From Schistosoma mansoni (taxonomy: Eukaryota; Platyhelminthes; Trematoda; Strigeidida; Schistosomatidae), in assembly GCF_000237925.1 (NCBI RefSeq), contig NC_031500.1:14037753-14101752 (forward strand): 64,000 bases of DNA, written 5' to 3'. A program made the position numbers and the translations under genes. Below are positions 11,716 to 22,916 of the stretch, one piece after another. A model generated the notes under the pieces. It ran no database searches, was not told the DNA's origin, and was given only the letters and a program-made list of their open reading frames with translations. The stretch's first letter is position 1; the number at the start of each line of letters is the position of its first letter.

Positions 11716-12109
11716 TGAAAGTTGGCAGTTCAGTCAATCGACATCGAAATAATGTACATTCTTTTTGTTGTATATTACCAACAACCACGATATCTCTGAT
11801 TAGGCCTTTTGTAACTTGAACAGTTGAAGGTTGTACACTTATCAGAAACGCACTTCATTAGAATATACGAATAATAGACATAATGATGTATTAAAACAAA
11901 CAAAAGAACAGATAACTTGTTGAAATATCTAAATGTCAGGAATAGGTATAGCAAATGTTCAAATGATTAAATTATCAACAATGATACACCGTTTTACTTT
12001 ATAAATATTGAAAAGTCAAGATTGTTAATTTTAAATTTTGCTACAAATAATGATATCAGTTCATTGTTATGAATTTAAAAAATAAAGAAGGCCGTATCCA
12101 ATTCGTTAT
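11716..12109. other. AT-rich non-coding stretch
   Basis: Nothing recognisable. Confidence 0.5.
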
Positions 12110-12619
12110 TGATTTTATGTCCGCCTTTTTATCACGTGAATTATCCACCAATCGAAATACGACTTTTCTAATCTTAACACTGTGCCAAAACAATGACATT
12201 CAACCAGTATGAGCAGTCTAGAGTCCTTATTGATCCTTTATCCGCCTAGACATTCCAATTGAGTCCAGAACATCAATTGCAGCTTCTGCTATGCGAATCA
12301 TTTATTTCAAGCATACTCGGTTTATATATTAGACAGACAGACCTCATCACACCATCAAATAGAAGATAATATTTGTACAAAATCAAGCCAAATGTGGCTG
12401 TGAACGTAGGATACCATAATCAATAAACTGAATATAATTTAGGGAACAGTAAATCGTATGATAATAATTCATAGGTCAAAATAAGGCTTATAATAAGATA
12501 AATATAGATATATACAATCTAGTTACTCATTAGTCAAACAATAAGAATATATATAGAATAATCGTCTATTAATAGGTCTCGGAAGTTACCCGTATTTATT
12601 TCTTCACTAAGATATAACA
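12110..12619 (-). mobile_element. Solo LTR, 519 bp family, diverged
   Basis: It shares the order of blocks with 7635-8153 (GAGCAGTCTAGAGTCCTTAT, GAGTCCAGAACAT, AAGATATAACA). It is closer to the copy at 19923-20262 than to 7635, which suggests at least two subfamilies. No target duplication is visible. Confidence 0.65.
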
Positions 12620-13434
12620 TTCTTCACTCCCAATACAAGTTCAATATTTAGCTTTTAATCAAACATTATTCTATTCATTTAGTGAGTAGAGATTTTATGT
12701 CAATCATCTAAGCCTATCTACAAACCTCTTCTATGAACACGTTACTGTATTGAATCCCGAATTGCCGGAGGTAAAAGAGAATAAAGTGGAATTTTAAAGT
12801 TGAAATGAAATCATCAGGGTAAATTACGCTCTTATATCCAGAACTTACCTACTAAATGAATGGGAAAATACTTGATACTGCTCAAATACTGAACACTCAA
12901 GAACAGATATATAATCTTTTCCGATTCGTGATATTTCTGTAGTAAAGCTAGGTTATCAAATGGCTTTTACTGAGATTTAGTTAAGATGTATTTCTAACAA
13001 TGTCAGGGTAATGATAAATATGAAAGACATTTTTTGTCACAGAATAATAATAATAAATAGAAAATCATCGGAAGCTGAAGAGTACTAGATAACTGTTCCT
13101 TTTCGATGATATATTTCTCGACAGTACATTGTATTATGCAGACTTTTTTGCGATCAATAATAATGAATACGTTGGAATTTGTTAAAACGGTAAAAGATAT
13201 CTTGAACGATAGTTATTAAACAATGACTGATAACAGTCCATAAAACTCGATTATTCATATAAGCTCCCAAATAAACTACTATCGAAATATATCACAAAGG
13301 ACCATCGTAGAGCTCTTTTCCAGAAAAATAGTATTCTTATTTACATAATAATGAACATGGCTGGAAGGAGATTGAAATCTATGAAACTCAATTATAATTC
13401 ATTGCCGTTACAAAGTCATTTGTTATCTGAACTT
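12620..13434. other. Non-coding stretch
   Basis: No gene or clear repeat seen. Confidence 0.5.
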
Positions 13435-13600
13435 ATTAACTAAGTGGATAACCTGTAGGTGTTTAAAGCCAAAGTCACTGGTTTCGAATCTAGGAGCGAA
13501 AATCAACACTGGGATTCAGGTGCATTCAACTGACGAGTACAAACTAGAATGAAACATGCATCCTTGATTCCATTTCTAGCCACTATCCATCACTTTTTAA
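13435..13600 (+). repeat. SMalpha-type SINE, decayed
   Basis: A tRNA-like box A (AAGTGGATAACCTGTAGG), box B (GGTTTCGAATC), CTGACGA and GAAA remain, followed by the tail TAGCCACTATCCATCA. Stem II of the hammerhead is lost, so the ribozyme is presumably dead. Confidence 0.7.
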
Positions 13601-13744
13601 ATAAGTAAGGCTTATTCAAAACACTCGATATATAGTTCCTAGTTACATAGATTAGACATAATTCAAACCTAATGTCTAGGCTCTATCGCCATCCCATAGG
13701 AGACCAAATCCAGAAGCTAGGTACTTGAAGTTGATATGCTTCAA

Positions 13745-13910
13745 TATGATAATCAGAAGTATTTGAATTGTAGTATAAACTAGTAATCCCAGGAATAACT
13801 CAATGTAATCAAGAAGTATTAGATGAGCCCGAACGAATGCATTGTATTTGGAATTCAAAATTACAACAGTCATCAATACCAAAAAGTCATTGATTTATTT
13901 AAACATCACA
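13745..13910 (-). mobile_element. Solo LTR of the compact Gypsy element at 40.4-44.6 kb
   Basis: This is a 166 bp match to both LTRs of the element at 40433-44573, with only a handful of differences. It is flanked on both sides by TTCAA (13740-13744 and 13911-13915), a 5 bp target duplication. It is a clean solo LTR and fixes the LTR ends as TGTGATG...TATCATA on the minus strand. Confidence 0.9.
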
Positions 13911-13915
13911 TTCAA

Positions 13916-15549
13916 CCAGTGTGAATAGTGTCCTGAACTCTTCGGTTCCGGTCCCTGTTCATAATTAAACCTCATATTCTTATTGCATATTATAAGTTGC
14001 ACATAATTAGTGAATTTCATATATAAGTAGTCCCAGTCAATTTGACAGTAAAATTACTGAATTATTTTAGTAGATTAAACAACTTCAAGTAACGAATTCA
14101 TGTAACGAAATAGAAAAATAAACCCGTACATTATAAGCAATATTTTATCAAAAGTCCAAAACACAAGTTACCTTTACGTTCTCTACTTGTTTGATGGATA
14201 AAAATCCTGGAATGAAAATACAGCAATCGATGATAAACGCAATATATTCAACACAAAAATATATTGGAATCAAGAACTCACCAGTACATATAAGATTTCA
14301 AAACAGTAACTGATGGTGTAGATGTGGTGTATGCTACTTATGTTGACAAACGTATATTAGTATGTAACACCAATAGGCAGTGGGAAATCTAGCAGCAGAG
14401 AGCTAATAAGATGTACTTGAAGAGAATACGAGGGAAAATTGAAAGGAATTGTGAACAGCACAAATCATATAAAATGTGAAGGACAAATGATGGAAATTTG
14501 CAAATGAAGTATTCAGTGTATGATTCGCATATTTTACCAAGAGGCTCTGTAATTGTGTTTTCGAATACAATCGGTTATTTCCCCTCTGTGTTCTCGTTCA
14601 CTACATATATACTACACAAAAACCAACTTTCTCATGATCAGTTTACAGTATCTTAGAATATATAAAACGTTTAATGAAATCACTTCAGATAGTTTAAGGG
14701 TAACTGTGTATAGCAGGTCAAAACTCAGCGAACATCATTTGCTTCAATAGTGTAACTTAGCCCTTGTTGACTAAAACCAACTAGGTTTTTGGCTTCATAT
14801 CGATTCTTTCCACATATCTAACAGAATAGCCAACCAGTGTTTGATGTTTCGTTAGTTTGTTGAGTAGTAGATCATGTAAAGATCTTTTCACATGTTTTAT
14901 TTCTCAGTTATATTTAAAAAAAACATTACTGCAGTCATCTTGTTACTGAAACAATTTTTATAGGTTGAATTTCATAATGAACAGACGTATTACAATATAG
15001 ACTGCTAATTAAAATCCCTACCAGTCATAATCGTTATTACAATTTTACAAAACTTGGTTACTAACCAAATACTATTTTCAATAAGCTAATTATGAGTATT
15101 ATTTCCTTTGAATCATCCAACACTCTAGCATGGGATTTTAAGACTTAAAAGTAACCAAATCTATACTGTCTTTGTGAGTTTTCAGTGTGATTACGTGAAG
15201 TTTAGGATGAGGGAATTTGACCTGGTACAAGTGTAACTATGTCGGATAAAAATTCTTCACTTCACAATTAAATGGCTGATTTGTTGAATATCAGAGAAAT
15301 GAATTAGTTTATGAAGAACTCAGATTTCAAACATTGGGTGAGAGGTTGAATTCTAATCCAACGGCCTTGATTTAGTTGCTTAGATATTATTGTGACAATC
15401 AGAATGCTATTCCATTAACCGCTTTTGATGGTTAAATTATTTTAGCTAGTCTGTTATCATACACTTACTTGATTTGCTCTAACCTTTCGACGGAAAAATT
15501 GATCAAAGCCCTATTTATCCTATCATACATATACTTGACCTTGTCAATT
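13916..15549. other. AT-rich non-coding stretch
   Basis: No coding region is supported. A segment near 14480-14580 (TTTTCGAATACAATC) resembles 4500-4530, hinting at a short dispersed repeat, but the match is too short to define. Confidence 0.4.
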
Positions 15550-15890
15550 ACTTGTAGATGGCGTCGAGTCTCGATTGACTATGGTCACCACTACAGTAAA
15601 ATTGCGCCCCCGAAAACGACTTGGTTTCTTCGATAGGTCGTGAACCAGAAGACTGTAATTGGTCCAGATAAGGTATTTTTATTGGCGATCTTATGGTATC
15701 GAAAGAATACCGAGACGTGCCAAATGGTACAGGGAAAAAGGAAAGAGCACCAGAAAGTTCGAACGAACAAGATAGGCGATGGAACGAAAAATGATTTTGA
15801 TACAGTTAAACAAAACGAGTACAGTAAAACAATCACTGGTACAATTGGTTGATTAGAAGATGTTATTGAAGGAGTATAATCCAGTGAAAT
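15550..15890. repeat. Unassigned island of higher G+C
   Basis: It contains ATTGCGCCCCCGAAAACGAC and a purine-rich middle, unlike its AT-rich flanks. Both strands have short open frames without a domain. The composition suggests a foreign insertion such as an LTR or SINE, but no second copy or end repeat is visible here. Confidence 0.3.
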
Positions 15891-15954
15891 AAATTTGAAA
15901 AAAGAAAAAAAGATAGAGACATGAAGAATTCAAAAGATTAGAATTTGGTAGAAC

Positions 15955-16095
15955 ATAAAGAGTGGATGCACCTTCGCCATTGTAAACGATTTTGAGCCAT
16001 GTCATTCAAGGTCTCTAACGATCGATTGCTATCATCTCACGGATCTCAACCAGGTAGTCTACACCTACTAACGCATTGGGTAGAGAGTTAATAAT
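15955..16095 (-). mobile_element. Decayed LINE 3' coding fragment
   Basis: On the minus strand it matches the C-terminal coding tail of the 34 kb LINE (CTACCTGGTTGAGATCC and GATCGTTAGAGACC in diverged form). It is much older than the copies at 19 and 25 kb. Confidence 0.6.
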
Positions 16096-16097
16096 AA

Positions 16098-16285
16098 ATA
16101 TACTTTTTGTTACATCCCAATAAGTAGAAAAAAATGTATTTCTTATGTTTCGTGACCTAATGTAAGCCACTTCTTCAGAGTAAGTATTCTGAGTATTTAC
16201 TCTGAAGAAGTGGCTTACATAAAGTCACGAAACATTGGAAATACAATTTTTCTATTCATTGGGATATAACAAAAATATATTTATT
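16098..16285. repeat. Long near-perfect foldback (hairpin) repeat
   Basis: The left arm (about 16098-16186) and right arm (about 16199-16285) are reverse complements around a 12-13 bp spacer. They share TTTCGTGACCTAATGTAAGC, CCACTTCTTCAGAGTAA and an outer TTGTTAYATCCCAAT. One arm alone occurs at 6375-6450. It could be two inverted copies of a small repeat or a MITE-like element. Confidence 0.85.
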
Positions 16286-16439
16286 GAAATCATGGACATT
16301 ATAACAACAATTTTAAGTGGGTTAGTTAAAATATCAATATAAAACAGACTATAAATTCTTTTAGAAATGGTAAATTGATTATTAAGGCGTGAAACCTAAT
16401 CTCTATGTTTGATTAAATTATGTATTAGACAAGGTATAC

Positions 16440-17245
16440 GTTTCTTTGAGTATCTGATCGTTTGTTTTTCTGTTGCATATTTACACTTACTTGCGCCTGT
16501 CACCCCTCGTGGAGGAGCATAGGCCGCCCACCAGCATTCTCCATCCAACTCTGTCCTGAGCATTCCTTTCCAGTTCTTTCCAGTTGCTATTCATCCTTTT
16601 CATATCGGCTTCTATTTCCTGGCGTAATGTGTTCTTTGGCCTTCCTCTTTTCCGCTTCCCTTCCGGATTCCAAGTTAGGGATTGAGTCGTGATGCACATT
16701 GGTGATTTCCTTAACGTATGTCCGATCCACTTCCAACGTCTTTTCCTAATTTCCTCTTCAGCTGGAAGCTGGTTTGTCCTCTCCCATAAAAAGCTGTTGC
16801 TGGTAGTATCCGGTCAATGGATGTTGAGTATTTTGCGTAGACAACTATTTATAAATACTTGCACCTTCCCGATCATGGTCGTAGTAGTTCTCCACGTTTC
16901 AGCTCCATACAGTAGGACTGTCTTGACGTTCGTATTAAAGATTCTGACCTTGAAATTGGTTGAGAGTTGTTTTGAGTTCCATATGTTCTTCAATTGTAGA
17001 AATGCTGCCCTTGCTTGGCCAATCCTCGCCTTTACATCTGCATCAGATTCTCCTTCTTTATCAATGATGCTTCCTAGGTACGTGAATGTTTCCACATCTT
17101 CCAGAGCTTCTCCATCAAGTGTGATTGGGTTGGTGTTCTCCGTGTTGTATTTGAGAATCTTGGTTTTTCCTTTGTGTATGTTTAGACCTATTGATGAAGA
17201 GGCTGCTTCTACATTTGCTATCTTCGTCTGTATTTGATATTTACC
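16440..17245 (-). mobile_element. SR2-like LINE, 3' end (C-terminal RT region and 3' tail)
   Basis: On the minus strand it codes, in broken frames, the end of the RT protein: ETFTYLGSIIDKEGESDAD, AETWRTTTTMIGKVQVF, and then the terminal [19 protein letters not shown]...GLCSSTR. It is the part missing from the element at 200-2450, but divergence shows it is a separate, 5'-truncated insertion. Confidence 0.88.
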
Positions 17246-18112
17246 CTGAGTTTAATTTATTTCTATAGATCAGTGGACTGAGTTTTTAATGGTTCTACTT
17301 TCAATCACTGAATTGTTAGGTTTATGATTATCCAGAACGTTTTCAATGTTCAACAAATAGTGCTGTACCCAGAATTTTTGGATGGTTATTTGTTCTTATA
17401 CTAACTGAATACTGCACATTACAATGAAATTTGTAATAAAGATCTAATTTTAAATCCCGACTTTTATCAAATTTATGTTTTTTTATTCGAAATATTGGGC
17501 TAGGCTATATTTAAGTCTTCATAGAAGAGAATTAGAGAAACTCTGGAGGCTTGAAATGAAATCTTAAATGAAAATGGAATTCCAGTAAGCAACTTTCACT
17601 CACTAAATAGATAGAAAAGAAATGACCGGACATGCTGGGTACAAGATACTGCTCTCTAAAAACGTTGTGCGTAATTTCAGTCAGCACTTACATCATCTCA
17701 TCTATCAGTACTAATCCATTTTATTCTACAAATGTTAGCTTTTTTAATAGTGTGAAGACATAAAAATAAGCTTTTGTTAGATTAGTGTATTCGATGACAA
17801 TTCATGACCTGTTAATTAGACTCAAATTTACATAGGAGCGGGATAACTGCTGATTGTCAAAATTCATCCTTGAAATCACTAATACATAACTTCTATTTAT
17901 CGTCTTTTTTCTGTGCTTATTTGCTCAACTAATAGCTTAAATTGGAATAGCGTTTCTCATATCTTAATTACATTAGGAAGTTCTGATTGTTTTTTTTGAT
18001 AGAATAGATTAAATTTCTACATTCATGTCATTTCCACTTTTGATGTTTCTATTGACAATTCAACAAACAACTTCAATCATTCAGTAATATAAGTAACTTT
18101 GAAAATTACTGA
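17246..18112. other. AT-rich non-coding stretch
   Basis: Nothing recognisable. Confidence 0.5.
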
Positions 18113-18800
18113 AATCTCCACAAAAACCCCTTCTGATTATAATCATATGCTCACTAGTGACTGACCTCAAGATACATGTCCTGGAGTTCTAGTGGGAAGC
18201 AGTGACTAGTGGAGTCCGTCCAGGTCTGTTGTGAGATATCAACTCACTGAAGACAATGGTGGATCTGTTGCTCAATTTCGTGGATCGGTTGAAGTTACAC
18301 ATCAACACCGTTGGATGCCGGCCGGTTCAGCGGTCTAAAGGTTAAGCGTCCGCACGCGAGACTGATAGGTCCTAGTGTAGTGAACAGAACACTGGTTGGG
18401 GACAATCGAACGTATTTAAGCTAACATTACAGACTATCTCAGTAAATTCTGAAAACCAAACAATGAACAGTCAATTTGCAAATTAACAACCAATTGTTTC
18501 AATCCTCACTGTTTCTTCTCTAGTTCCATTGTTCATGCATTTTCCTACCGATTGCGCTTCATTTCAGTTCTTTCCTCATCGGTCTTCTGCCAAAATACAT
18601 TCTATGTCTGACCAACACCATATACTACTTATATAGATATAAGTAGACCACACCACACTAGGTTCAAATCTCGCGGATGCGGGATCGTGAATGCGCACTG
18701 CTGAGGAGTCCCATAATAGGACGATTTGGCCGTCCAGTGCTTCCAGGTTTTCCATGGTGGTCTAGCTTCAATCGACACATGATTTCAACTTTGAAAATAT
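18113..18800 (+). repeat. Hammerhead SINE split by a solo LTR
   Basis: SINE sequence covers 18113-18375 (leader, box A and the first bases of box B) and resumes at 18658 (GTTCAAATCTCGCGG, hammerhead, tail). The two halves join in register if the LTR and one CTAG are ignored. The ribozyme at 18695-18740 has CTGAGGA and a good stem I, but GATT in place of GAAA, so it should be inactive. Confidence 0.85.
18376..18657 (+). mobile_element. Solo LTR, 282 bp, inserted in the SINE
   Basis: It starts TGTAGTGAACAG and ends CACCACA, and is flanked by CTAG at 18372-18375 and 18658-18661, a 4 bp target duplication. A longer relative lies at 61989-62877 on the minus strand. No coding sequence is attached. 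Confidence 0.85.
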
Positions 18801-18947
18801 AAGTATTTACCGAAATCTTTGATAATGTACTGTATATTACTTTTCTAATCAATTATGGTAACTATAAATAGCTTTAGTTTCTATCATAATTGTTCTTTTC
18901 AATATGAGCAATTGATTTATAACCTAATTGTATAATTTATTTATAAT

Positions 18948-19085
18948 AAATGGATCAGATGAATCCAAAATATGTATTCCATCCTATTTGGGACCCATCA
19001 GCTGATTACACCCGCAATTCAGTGTTAATGTTCACAATGAGACTTGAACTCATTAACTTTCTCTTCATGAAGCTAATAAGTCTAT
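18948..19085 (-). repeat. SMalpha-type SINE, decayed
   Basis: On the minus strand a diverged box B and a hammerhead remnant (CTGATGGGTCCCAAATAGGA) are followed by GGATTCATCTGATCC. The GAAA box is changed to GGAA, so the ribozyme is expected to be dead. Confidence 0.6.
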
Positions 19086-19149
19086 ATAGCCACTAAATTT
19101 TTAATAGCATAAAGATAATGAAATATAAATGTCTTTAATGGTCATCATC

Positions 19150-19590
19150 AAAGTCAGACAGTCAGCTACAACGTAGGATCAGGCACATTTATGCATCGGT
19201 CCAAGTTGCCATACCTCGTTAGCACAACAAGATCAACACCGGATTCATAGTAGTTAATTTAGTGGTGGTGGTAGTATATAAATTATAGGTTGTATATAAG
19301 GATATAGTACAGGAAGGAAGAAAGTTATGAAGCAATCTTAATCTCAAGGTTTAAAGGAAGATAAAGAGTGTATACACCTGCGCGATTGTGATCGATTCTG
19401 AGACATGTCACACAGAGTCTCCAACCATTGGTTACGATAGTCACGTGGATCCCAACCAAGTAGTCTGCATCTGCCAACATGGCTCAGGCTAGAAGTTAGT
19501 GACTTCAAGCACTGATGCCACGTTTTGGTTTGGCCGCCCTTAACTCTCTTCCGACCATCGCCAATACTAGTCAGCATAGCGCGTCGTTAT
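19150..19590 (-). mobile_element. RTE-type LINE, 3' end fragment
   Basis: It encodes the C-terminal 77 residues ending in GWDPRDYRNQWLETLCDM...SLSSF, and then the 3' UTR with the terminal GTAGCTGACTGAC tail. About 98 percent identical by eye to the copy at 25490-25992, so both are recent. Confidence 0.9.
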
Positions 19591-19922
19591 CAAAAAGAAA
19601 CCTAAACCTAGAACTAAACAGTTACTCAATGTTTCCTAGTTTTCCAATTCAATCTAATCTACGGAGGCGAAACTAACCTTCAAAATTTAAAACACCCCTT
19701 ATAACCAACAAATATAACAATAATAATAAGGGAGTATTCAACCATATTGTTAAAACTTTTCATTATTATAGAGACAGATTAATTCATGTTATTGTATTAT
19801 TGTTTCTTTACTTTGATAAAGTACATATGTATTCATCATTACTTTTCCCTAATTGTTAATATGATGATTACAAACTTTGTATGAAAGAATTATACTAATT
19901 CAAAAAATGATATGATTGTTTC
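19591..19922. other. AT-rich non-coding stretch
   Basis: Nothing recognisable. Confidence 0.5.
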
Positions 19923-20262
19923 TGTGTCTTTACGGCCGGCTAATTATCACGTGATTGATTCGCCAATAGAAATATGACTTATTCAATTTTAGCACTGTAC
20001 CAAATCAATGACGTTCGACCAGCATGAGCAGCCTAGCGTCCTTATTGGTCCTTTGGTCGCTCAGCCCTCCCATTTGAGTCCAGAACGCCAATGACAGTTC
20101 CCACTATACGAATCACTTATTTTAAATATACTTGGTTTATATACCAGCTAGCCAGACCGCATCACATTATTAAATAGGAAATAACATTTATACAAGATCA
20201 AGCCAAAAGGTGGCTGTGAACGTGAGAGACTGTAATCGATAAACTGAGTATAATTTAGGAAT
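19923..20262 (-). mobile_element. Partial LTR, 519 bp family
   Basis: It matches 12110-12480 closely (CACGTGATTGATTCGCCAAT, AGCACTGTACCAAA). It ends at a short (TA)n tract, where the next LTR of the same family begins. Confidence 0.65.
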
Positions 20263-20281
20263 ATATATATATATATATATT
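20262..20281. repeat. (TA)n microsatellite between two LTR copies
   Basis: About ten TA units separate two same-orientation LTR copies. Confidence 0.9.
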
Positions 20282-20292
20282 AGCTTGTGGTC

Positions 20293-20776
20293 TGTGTGCC
20301 CTGTTAATGTATAAAGCGATGATTCTGCCAATCATAATACAGCGAATTATCGATCAGACCAATGACACACGAAACCTGTGCGAGCAGTCTAGAGTCCTTA
20401 TCGGTCCTGCTTTCCGCTTAGCCCAGCCAGTTAAGTCTAGAACACCAATAACAGCCTCGGCGGTATGAATCATTATATTTCAAACATACTGAGTTTATAT
20501 ACCAAAAGACAGACCGCATCGTACCATAAAATAGCTAATAACATTTGTACAAGATTCAGCCAAATGTGGCTGTGAATAAAAGAGATAATAAATGATAGAC
20601 TGGGCATAATTCAAGAATGGTAAATCGTATAACAATAGTTCATAATTCAAAATAAAGTGGACGTGAATATGAATAGTTTAGTTACTTAGCGATTATACGA
20701 TTAAAAATATATGCATAGTATTTGTCCATAAATGGACCCCAAAGTTACCATTCATTATTCTTATCGGGACATAGCA
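20293..20776 (-). mobile_element. Solo LTR, 519 bp family
   Basis: It matches 7635-8153 (AGTCCTTATCGGTCCTGC, CAGCCAAATGTGGCTGTG, GGGACATAGCA). It stands in tandem with the partial copy at 19923-20262. No internal region separates the two, and they belong to different subfamilies, so this is two insertions rather than one element. Confidence 0.65.
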
Positions 20777-22433
20777 ATATACATGTATTTCACTCATCGT
20801 AAGCTTTTCGTTGACATATTCACTATTGTTGTACGATCTACTATTCTTAATTTGTTTCCAGTCTATTATTTACAATCTCCCCCATTCACAGCCACATTTG
20901 TATGAATGTTATTTTTTATTTTACGGTGTGATTTGGCTTGCTATGTTTGTTTATAAACCACGTCTGTTGTAATCCAAGTGTAGTAAAGGCTGTTTGCTGA
21001 CTTTTAGACTCAAGGGAGGGTGTAGAGAGAAGCGTGCGGTTAACGAACCAATAGGATCTTTAATGGAGAAGTGATTTTATGTTTAGTTAGCTAAATGTTA
21101 CTTAATTTCTTACCTATCATTATTGTGTCTTCAGTTCATACGCTTTTATTTTCAACCATTCAGTCTTTCTAGATTATCAAGATGTTCAAGGATACTTTTC
21201 GGATACCTGATGTATGTTGCAATATTGTATTCAATTTCTTGATTTAACTTGGATCTTTGCTACATTAAACTACGATTTGTTCATATTAACTTGGAACCGA
21301 GCTCATATGTGATGGTAATTCCAATTCACTTTACAGTTTCGACCTTGAAACACTACAGGTGGTTGCTGGAAGACTCTGAAACGAATATTCAACCGTGCAG
21401 GTTGAGGCATTTACTTACTAAAAGCAATGAGAAATGATCGCGCAATATCGTGTATTCGCTTCTCGAACTTTTCGCATGCAACTTTACCTCGCTGAATATT
21501 TACTTAACATCTATATTCAGATTCAAAATCGAATATGCCAAATGAACAGCCTTGGTGGTTAAAGCACTAAATTCTCAATCGTCAGGTAGCAGGCCCGAGC
21601 TCTTTTCCATCTATTTCGGTATATTCAGTCATCGGGTAATGTATCACTAGTGTTCAAACGACTAAATTGACCTGGAATCGAATACCTATTCTTACTGAGT
21701 TATGATAAAAAAAGACAATGATCGATAACTCAGTTTACTTACATAAAAGATAATTGGACATTTTAATAAACTTAAATAACAGGACTTTTCTCAGACAATG
21801 TTGGGTTCGTTTGCCTTCTGTCCCTATTTTCTCTTCAATTAACGGATTGTGTATTGTTTTATACTACTTGTTAATATTGAGTAAACAGTCGTATATATAA
21901 TAATTTCTGAGCACACGTTGTAGCGCACATTTATTTAATTCCCTAAAGTATTGACATTAACTAATGGCATACAGTGTATTTATTATTGCAATTACTTTCT
22001 CTTTACCCTCGTAACAGTTATTCCCAGTTTTTGTAAACTTCTTGGATCTTTGTTTGTACAAAACAGACTTCATATTTGTGTGCTCATATTTCGCATTTCG
22101 GTTGTTGATGTTGTTGACATTAGATACAGCTCCCAGCTGTCATTTACGATATCGTATGTTGCAATTACTTTTTATATTGTGGTGATAAAAAGCCTTTCAC
22201 TTTCCAGACTCACAGACGCGTTAACCGCTACAGATACCTCACCAGTTGAGATTTGTAACCAATTTACGTTTATTCCTTGATTAATAGACCCATTCCTTAG
22301 AGAAATAGTTATTTTTTGGACTTTGGTATCACGTGTACCTCAATCATGTAATTGGACTCTTTGGTAGAATTTACACATAGTATAAACATTGAATTAATGT
22401 CCCAGCTGAATACAAACTGTATCTCACTCGAGC
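20777..22433. other. Non-coding stretch with a possible SINE remnant
   Basis: No gene supported. Positions 21540-21640 (GGTGGTTAAAGCACTAAATT, CAGGTAGCAGG) look like an eroded tRNA-like SINE head. The open frame 21951-22280 is hydrophobic but has no start context, domain or splice pattern that supports a gene. Confidence 0.4.
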
Positions 22434-22437
22434 GCTT

Positions 22438-22912
22438 AATAGCAGCTCAAGTACAATTGAGTTTGTTCACACTTAACTTATTTAACGGACAGTCATTCGT
22501 ACAATAACAACCTACCTGTACTATTGTACCTTTATTATTGTTGCAGTCGTATGAATATGTATGCTTGAGCATTGCTTACTGCCTATACATATATTCGTTG
22601 TGCTAACCTGACTTAATTGATTCGATGATTCATTCATTTCCATATGTATATATAAGTACATTTTAATCCTGTTCGTGGACTCGCACACTCATTCATTGAC
22701 TCGATCACTGGCTCACTTGCTTTTCTGCGCTACTCTTTCACGTTTGCTTAAGATGCCTGTAATTTTGGCAATCTGCGTTGTGCAATAATAAACATAATCA
22801 CCACTTCGTATTCGCCTTCTGATTTATACACCGTTAGGGCGTTATCTAGTAACGGTTATCAAGATGAACAATATACGAAGTTTAAGGATAATATCGAATA
22901 CCGACCACCACA
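22438..22912 (-). mobile_element. Solo LTR, 470-480 bp family
   Basis: On the minus strand it starts TGTGGTGGTC and shares AACGGTGTATAAATCAGAAG with 58114-58583 and 63271-63750. GCTT flanks it at 22434-22437 and 22913-22916, a 4 bp target duplication. Confidence 0.75.
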
Positions 22913-22916
22913 GCTT

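Noticed and set aside
15591-15852. Overlapping open frames on both strands
   Set aside because: No recognisable domain. They arise from the unusual composition of the 15.55-15.89 kb island.
18371-18661. CACTA-type DNA transposon
   Set aside because: The termini read TAGTG inward rather than CACTA outward. TG...CA ends with a 4 bp CTAG duplication fit an LTR better.
21951-22280. 109-codon hydrophobic open frame
   Set aside because: No domain, no splice context, and a biased Ile/Val/Leu make-up as expected from AT-rich non-coding DNA.
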